Below are positions 59,269-64,000 of a stretch of DNA of 64,000 nucleotides, piece after piece. The first letter of the stretch is position 1. Each line of letters opens with the position of its first letter. Source of the stretch: Stomatobaculum sp. (GTDB taxonomy: Bacteria; Bacillota_A; Clostridia; Lachnospirales; Lachnospiraceae); NCBI GenBank assembly GCA_017449925.1, contig JAFSYO010000006.1:19446-83445 (forward strand). Direction: 5' to 3'. The position numbers and the translations under genes are program-made. The notes under the pieces are model-generated. The model searched no databases and had not been told where the DNA came from. It worked only from the letters and a program-made list of their open reading frames with translations.

Positions 59269-60210
59269 TCACATCGAAGGGAAAGGATCCTGTCTGATAA
59301 TATGCAGATCCAGTTTTTCAGACAGATACTCCAGGATCTTCTCCCCGCCCACACTATTGCCCTTCCGATTCAGCACAGGACCATAGGTGGCAATTCCGCA
59401 GCCATTTCCCGGCACCGCGACGATTCCTCCCCCCACTCCGCTTTTTGAGGGGATTCCGACCCGCACGGCATATTCTCCGGACTCATCATACATGCCGCAC
59501 AGCAGCATAAGGGTTCTCAGCGTCCGGACGATCTTGCCGCTTACGAGCTGTTCCCCGGTTCCGGGATCTTTGCCTCCGTTGGCCAGGATAAGGGCATAGT
59601 TCGCGAGTCCCTTGGCTGTCACAAGGACAGAGCACATCCGGAAGTAAAGATCCAGTACATCCTCCGCGTTGGCTTCCAGGACCCGGTCGCTTTTAAGAAG
59701 ATAGGCAATAGCACGGTTCCGGTCTCCGGTACGTTTTTCTGAAAGATACACATCTTCATTCAGACGTACCTTCGGATCCCCGCAAAGCTTTCTTACCAGC
59801 TCTATGTAATCTTCAAATGGTTTCTCCGAACGTATGCAGCTCACCGTGGCGATGGCGCCGCAGTTGATCAGCGGATTATAGGGATTCCAGTTCTTCATTT
59901 CCAGCTGGATGATGCTGTCAAAGCTGTCGCCGCTTGGCTCCATACCGACCTTGGAGAAGACGGCGTCATAGCCCGCCGTCTCCAGGGCAAGGATCAAGGC
60001 AAAAGTCTTCCCTATACTCTGAATTGTAAAAGGGATCTCGAAGTCACCAAAACCGAAACTCTCTCCTTCTTTTGTTTTCAGATATACGCCCAAATTTGCA
60101 GGATTGGCTTTGGACAGTTCGGGAATATAACTTGCTACACGCCCTTCCCCCAGATACGCTCTTGCGTACTCATAGGCATCTGAAAGAACAGTCTGAAGCT
60201 CCTTTGACAC
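59269..60210 (-). CDS. glsA: Glutaminase
   Basis: A 313-residue serine-dependent glutaminase that converts glutamine to glutamate and ammonia. The catalytic Ser65 and Lys68 are in FTIQSIGKTF, with the family blocks NPLINCGAIA and GIPSKSGVGGGI downstream. Length is normal. ATG 60210 is used. It is a single gene next to a DJ-1 gene and shares a terminator with the GNAT gene. Confidence 0.96.
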   Translation of the reverse strand: MSKELQTVLSDAYEYARAYLGEGRVASYIPELSKANPANLGVYLKTKEGESFGFGDFEIPFTIQSIGKTFALILALETAGYDAVFSKVGMEPSGDSFDSIIQLEMKNWNPYNPLINCGAIATVSCIRSEKPFEDYIELVRKLCGDPKVRLNEDVYLSEKRTGDRNRAIAYLLKSDRVLEANAEDVLDLYFRMCSVLVTAKGLANYALILANGGKDPGTGEQLVSGKIVRTLRTLMLLCGMYDESGEYAVRVGIPSKSGVGGGIVAVPGNGCGIATYGPVLNRKGNSVGGEKILEYLSEKLDLHIIRQDPFPSM

Positions 60211-60247
60211 TGCAACCTCTTTCCCGGCGCTCAGAATGCGCCGTTCT

Positions 60248-60757
60248 TTATTTTCCGAACAGGACCTTTACCAGCTGCTTTTCATACTCCGGAATGTCCG
60301 GCGGTCTTCTCGCAGACACAAGATTGCCGTCCACGACACAGGGCTCATCCAGCCAGATGGCCCCGGCATGCCTTAAGTCATCCCGGATCCCCGGCGTGCT
60401 CGTCACCTTCCTGCCCTCCAGGATCTCTGCTGAAGCGAGGACCCATCCGGCATGACAGATCTGCCCGATCAGCTTCCCGTCGCGGTTCATTTCCCTGACA
60501 AGTTCCAGGACCTTCGGGAATCTTCTCAGCTTGTCCGGCGCCCAGCCCCCGGGAACCAGGATCCCGTCGTAATCTTTGGAATCCACGTCTTCAAAAGACA
60601 TCTCCACTTCACAGGGAACGCCGTACTTTCCGTGATACTTTCCGGGCTTCTCCGCCACCAGGTCGACGGTCGCGCCGGCTTCCCGGAGCCGCATCACCGG
60701 ACACCACAGTTCCAGATCTTCGAAGTCATCACTGACCAGCTGCAGTATCTTTTTCAT
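60248..60757 (-). CDS. DJ-1/PfpI-family protein (YhbO/PfpI type)
   Basis: A 169-residue protein with the DJ-1/PfpI fold. The nucleophile elbow ICHAGW gives Cys101 and His102, and KDYDGILVPGGWAP precedes it. Members act as deglycases, glyoxalases or peptidases. AAAGGAGGTGTAAAG precedes ATG 60757, 2 bp after the end of the ArsC-like gene, so the two form one unit with the isochorismatase-like gene upstream. Confidence 0.9.
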   Translation of the reverse strand: MKKILQLVSDDFEDLELWCPVMRLREAGATVDLVAEKPGKYHGKYGVPCEVEMSFEDVDSKDYDGILVPGGWAPDKLRRFPKVLELVREMNRDGKLIGQICHAGWVLASAEILEGRKVTSTPGIRDDLRHAGAIWLDEPCVVDGNLVSARRPPDIPEYEKQLVKVLFGK

Positions 60758-60759
60758 CT

Positions 60760-61128
60760 TTACACCTCCTTTTCAGTCAGCAGTTTTTCTTTCCACTCTT
60801 CCTCTTTAAACCCGGTCAGCACGAACTGATCGCCGACCAGAAGCGGACGCTTTACCAGCATTCCGTCGGATGCGAGGAGAGCGAACTGTTCGTCCTCGCT
60901 CATATCCGGAAGCTTCTTTGACAGTCCCATTTCGCGGTACGGGATCCCGCTGGTATTGAAAAAGCGCTTCAGGGGCAGACCGCTTTTCCGGTAATACTCC
61001 CGAAGGGTCTTCTCATCCGGATGATCCGTCTTAATGTCGATCAGCTCATATCCGACTTGTTTTTCATCCAGCCATTTCAGGGCCTTTTTGCAGGTGCTGC
61101 ACCTGCTGTAACAATATACCTTGAGCAT
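60760..61128 (-). CDS. ArsC/Spx-family protein
   Basis: A 122-residue thioredoxin-like protein of the ArsC/Spx/YffB family. VYCYSRCSTCKKALKWLDE has Cys at 6, 10 and 13, with the CxxC at 10-13. The conserved loop GLPLKRFFNTSG follows. AAAGGAGAATCAT precedes ATG 61128; the longer frame is unsupported. It may be a glutathione/thiol-dependent reductase or a regulator. Which one cannot be decided. Confidence 0.88.
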   Translation of the reverse strand: MLKVYCYSRCSTCKKALKWLDEKQVGYELIDIKTDHPDEKTLREYYRKSGLPLKRFFNTSGIPYREMGLSKKLPDMSEDEQFALLASDGMLVKRPLLVGDQFVLTGFKEEEWKEKLLTEKEV

Positions 61129-61165
61129 ATGATTCTCCTTTCTGTGTTTCACAAAAGGTATCTGT

Positions 61166-61687
61166 TCAGACGACCTGGATCTGGCAGGAGCGCATGGTCT
61201 CCAGCGCCGCCAGATGCTTTTCCGGCGTGACTCCGGCGCAGCAGGCGGCATCCACGGAGATCTTCACCTCCGGCATCGACGCCTTCAGAAGCAGTGCATT
61301 GGAGACCACGCAGATATCTGTGCAGAGGCCGATGAGTTCCAGCTCGATCTCTTCCTTCTCTGCCAGAGCCTTCAGGTCCTCCGCCATCTTCGTGCTTCCG
61401 AAGGTCGGTTTTTCATAGATCTTCGCTCCGGCAAGGAGCTCCTCGATATCCGGGCGGATCTTCCAGCCCTCCGATCCCCTGATGCAGTGGGGGACCGGAA
61501 GATATCTGCCCTCCTGGGTATCCATATAGTTGTCCCCATGGGTATCCATGGTCGCGATCACATCCTCCGCCGGATACGACCGGATCTTCTCCTTCACCGC
61601 TTCCACGATGGACACGGCCTCTTTTGTGCCCAGGGCCGCGTCGATAAAATCATTCTGCATGTCAATAACGATCAGTAGTTTTCTCAT
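61166..61687 (-). CDS. Cysteine hydrolase, isochorismatase/nicotinamidase-like
   Basis: A 173-residue isochorismatase-fold hydrolase. The triad Asp is Asp9 in IDMQNDF, and the Cys lies in LIGLCTDICVVSNA (after about residue 130). The Lys is in the KPTFGSTKMAED region. Nicotinamidase is a reasonable guess for a protein this short, but other amides are possible. It starts the small operon with the ArsC-like and DJ-1 genes. Confidence 0.88.
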   Translation of the reverse strand: MRKLLIVIDMQNDFIDAALGTKEAVSIVEAVKEKIRSYPAEDVIATMDTHGDNYMDTQEGRYLPVPHCIRGSEGWKIRPDIEELLAGAKIYEKPTFGSTKMAEDLKALAEKEEIELELIGLCTDICVVSNALLLKASMPEVKISVDAACCAGVTPEKHLAALETMRSCQIQVV

Positions 61688-61719
61688 CCTTCAGAGCCTC
61701 CGGTCCGTTCCTTTTAAAA

Positions 61720-61762
61720 ACAGCTTCCGCTCCGGCTGAAACCGCCGTACCGCGGAAGCTGT
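61720..61762 (-). terminator. Terminator behind the PotA/FbpC-like ABC genes
   Basis: Minus strand: 11-bp perfect stem ACAGCTTCCGC/GCGGAAGCTGT around a 21-base loop, followed by TTTTTAAAA. Confidence 0.85.
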
Positions 61763-61809
61763 CCTTATTATTCACAGAAGAATACGTTCATGCAATGACT
61801 GCGCTCGTC

Positions 61810-62886
61810 TTACAGCACATGGACGGAATCCGCCTCGAAGACCAGGCAGCAGGTGTCGCCCACCTGGTAGATGTGCTTGTTCTTGGGGTTGTGCTCTTCC
61901 AGCTTCACCAGGGTATCGCCTACCATCACGTGGTAATTCTGGTAGGAACCCATGAAGCAGCTCAGCACGACCTTGCAGGGCAGGCCGCCCTCGTCCGCAA
62001 GGGTCGCCGCCTCGGGACGGAGCACCACAGTGTACTCCTTGCCCTTTTCCATGCCTTCCCGCGCGGGAGCCTTCAGAGGATTGCCCGCGATATCCAGGAT
62101 CACGTACTTTCCGTCTATGCCTGTCATGGGTCCCTTCAGGAAGTTCGCCTCGCCGATGAAGTCAGCGACGAACTCATTGACCGGATGATAGTAGATCTCC
62201 TGCGGAGATCCCATCTGGGCAACGACGCCCTTGGACATAATGATGATGTTGTCGGAGAGGGCCATGGCCTCGGACTGGTCGTGGGTGACATAGATAGCGG
62301 TGATACCAACCTCCTGCTGGATGCGCCGGATCTCTGTACGCATCGTCACACGCAGCTTCGCGTCCAGGTTGGAGAGCGGCTCGTCGAACAGAAGCACGGA
62401 GGGCTCAATGACCAGGGCTCTGGCCAGAGCGACACGCTGCTGCTGTCCGCCGGACAGCTGGTTCGTCATACGGCCTTCCATTCCGGAGAGCTCCACCAGA
62501 CCGAGGATGCGGGTCACGCGCTCCTGGATCTCAGCCTGGGGCACCTTCCTGAGGCGCAGTCCGTAGGCGACGTTGTCGAAAACGTTGTAGTGGGGAAGCA
62601 GAGCATAGCTCTGGAACACCATGGCCGTGTCGCGCTTGTTGGGAGTCAGCTCATTGATCGGCTCGTCCCCCAGGTAGATCTCGCCCTCGTCCGGGCTTTC
62701 AAAGCCGGCGATCATGCGCAGGGTCGTGGTCTTGCCGCAGCCGGAGGGTCCCAGCAGGGTCACGAAGGAACCGGGCTCGATTTCAAGGGTCGTATCCTTG
62801 ACCGCGTAGAATTCCTTTCCCGTCTTAGGATCCTTATAGATTTTGGAAATATGATCGAGGCGAACGCCTTTTTTGACTTTTCCCAT
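61810..62886 (-). CDS. ABC transporter ATPase, PotA/FbpC-like
   Basis: A 358-residue ATP-binding protein of the iron(III)/polyamine/sulfate-type importer group. Walker A GPSGCGKTTT, signature LSGGQQQRVALARAL, Walker B SVLLFDEPLSNLDAKL and a switch His (YVTHDQSEAMAL) are all present. The C-terminal beta-domain (from about residue 240) is the TOBE regulatory domain. It starts 4 bp after the permease stop, so the two work together. Confidence 0.92.
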   Translation of the reverse strand: MGKVKKGVRLDHISKIYKDPKTGKEFYAVKDTTLEIEPGSFVTLLGPSGCGKTTTLRMIAGFESPDEGEIYLGDEPINELTPNKRDTAMVFQSYALLPHYNVFDNVAYGLRLRKVPQAEIQERVTRILGLVELSGMEGRMTNQLSGGQQQRVALARALVIEPSVLLFDEPLSNLDAKLRVTMRTEIRRIQQEVGITAIYVTHDQSEAMALSDNIIIMSKGVVAQMGSPQEIYYHPVNEFVADFIGEANFLKGPMTGIDGKYVILDIAGNPLKAPAREGMEKGKEYTVVLRPEAATLADEGGLPCKVVLSCFMGSYQNYHVMVGDTLVKLEEHNPKNKHIYQVGDTCCLVFEADSVHVL

Positions 62887-62890
62887 TGAA

Positions 62891-64000
62891 TCAGTCCTCC
62901 TTCATGGATCTGCTGGTACCGAAACGCTTGATGAAAATATTCATCAGCAGCACCGCGCTGTAGGTAATAAGGATCAGGATGCTGGCAAACGCGCAGGCCA
63001 GACTGTAAGCTCCCTTCTCAGCGAACTCGTTGATCTGCACGGTGATAAGCAGATAGGAGGGAGTCACGAGCAGAATGATGGCGGAAATAGCCGTGATGCT
63101 TCGGACGAAGGCTGTGACCAGACCGGAAAGGAAGGAATCCTTGATGAGGGGCAGCGTCACGGTCATGAACACCCGGAAGCTGTCGGCGCCCATATCGTAA
63201 GCGGACTCCTCAATAGATTTGTCGATCTGACGCAGCGCGGAGATTCCGCTTCGTGTTCCGGTCGGCAGGGAACGGACGACGAACACGATGACCAGAATCA
63301 GGCCGGTGCCGTAGATCCCCTGCAGGAAACCGGTGTGGAACAGACCGCCGGAGAAGCCGCGGATATATCCGACACCGAGAACGGTTCCGGGGACGGCCAT
63401 GGCGAGCATGGACACTGCCTCGATAAATCCCTTCGCCTTAAAGCTGCGCTTGACCACCAGATAGGAAATGATCATACTGAGCAGCGCAGTGATCGGGGAG
63501 GCGATGAAGGAAAGCACGAAGGAATCCTTAAATGCCTTGAAGCCGTGGTACTTGGTGAACACCTGGGAGAACCACTTTCCGGTCAGCGGGAAGAACTTGT
63601 ATCCCCAGGTCGGGAAGCAGGCGCCGATGGGCACGCAGATGTACATCATGATGACGAAGATCGCCGCCAGGGAACAGAAGATGGTCAGCGGGATCTTCAC
63701 GCTCTGGTCCTCGATCAGCATACGGGCGCGGGAAGCTTTTCCTGTCAGAGTCGCGGCAGTCTTCGCTTCCAGGTAGTACTTCTGGATCGCGAACATGAAC
63801 AGCGTAATGCAGAGCAGCACGACAGCCATGGCCGCCGCACCGGCCTTATCGTAGGCGCCGGTGATCTGCAGATAGATCGTTGTGGCCAGCGTATCGTAGC
63901 TGCCGCCGATGATCATGGGGTTGGCGAAGTCGGCGATCGACTCGATGAACGTGACCAGGAAGGCGTTGCCCAGGCCGGGCAGCAGCAGGGGGAAGGTCAC
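62891..64000 (-). CDS. Two-domain iron/polyamine-type ABC permease, 5' part outside window
   Basis: The C-terminal 369 residues of a permease. The true start lies beyond the right edge; the first codon inside is only a GTG in the middle of the gene. It covers the end of the first half (LPLLLPGLGNAFLVTFIESIADFANP region) and a complete second half with ALRQIDKSIEESAYDMGADSFRVFMTVTLPLIK, the EAA coupling loop typical of FbpB/AfuB-type fused permeases. Each half has about six membrane segments. It pairs with the adjacent ATPase. The binding protein is not seen; the one at 51359 is a distant candidate. Confidence 0.9.
   Translation of the reverse strand: MTFPLLLPGLGNAFLVTFIESIADFANPMIIGGSYDTLATTIYLQITGAYDKAGAAAMAVVLLCITLFMFAIQKYYLEAKTAATLTGKASRARMLIEDQSVKIPLTIFCSLAAIFVIMMYICVPIGACFPTWGYKFFPLTGKWFSQVFTKYHGFKAFKDSFVLSFIASPITALLSMIISYLVVKRSFKAKGFIEAVSMLAMAVPGTVLGVGYIRGFSGGLFHTGFLQGIYGTGLILVIVFVVRSLPTGTRSGISALRQIDKSIEESAYDMGADSFRVFMTVTLPLIKDSFLSGLVTAFVRSITAISAIILLVTPSYLLITVQINEFAEKGAYSLACAFASILILITYSAVLLMNIFIKRFGTSRSMKED

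Noticed and set aside
1..64000. CRISPR arrays, insertion sequences or prophage genes
   Set aside because: I saw no regularly spaced repeats, transposase or integrase frames, or phage structural genes in the window.

Overview
The window looks like the chromosome of an anaerobic, fairly GC-rich member of the Clostridia (Lachnospiraceae-like is my best guess). The evidence is strong AGGAGG ribosome sites, sigma-A promoters, Gly-rich lipoprotein linkers after a Lys-rich signal, a flavodoxin-ferredoxin fusion, selenium genes and LarA/CaiB-type chemistry. The genus cannot be fixed from sequence alone.

Layout. 1-1437: selenocysteine genes at the left edge (first codons of a probable selB, and a tRNA-Sec) with a beta-propeller lactonase between them. 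1450-7256: an operon of three CaiB/BaiF-type CoA-transferases and a two-domain MaoC-like hydratase, next to a TetR-family regulator. 7451-13739: an SDR dehydrogenase, a second lactonase, a mutarotase-like protein, a cellobiose-2-epimerase-like protein, an EFR1-type ferredoxin and a LarA-like racemase. 13983-18937: selenium metabolism (cysteine-desulfurase-like enzyme, LysR, YedE, TusA/YedF-like, DUF3343, SelD). 19031-27583 and 34686-40332: two complete oligopeptide-type ABC operons. The first ends in two metallo-beta-lactamase-fold proteins. The second is followed by a lactonase, an esterase, a tandem MBL protein and two LysR regulators. 40643-51329: a GntR regulator, two carboxylesterase-MATE pairs on opposite strands, malic enzyme, a fourth lactonase and an LDH2-type dehydrogenase. 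51359-64000: more ordinary genes (solute-binding protein, oligoendopeptidase F, 5'-nucleotidase, kinase, GNAT, glutaminase, DJ-1, ArsC/Spx-like, isochorismatase, Fe/polyamine-type ABC transporter).

How it fits together. From 1.4 to 51 kb the genes read as one catabolic island. Peptide-type ABC importers bring in a conjugated substrate; esterases, lactonases and MBL hydrolases open it; epimerases and dehydrogenases process a sugar or hydroxy-acid part; CoA-transferases with a MaoC hydratase work on an acid part; MATE pumps export products. The substrate is unknown.

The main result is regulatory. A 17-bp palindrome (AACTAA-N5-TTAGTT type) lies inside the -35/-10 spacer, or over the start point, of at least seven promoters across this island. 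One of these is the TetR gene's own promoter, and another serves a gene of the selenium cluster. A second motif (GATATC-N5-GATATC type) sits downstream of four of the same promoters. This looks like a single TetR-controlled regulon that also touches selenium supply.
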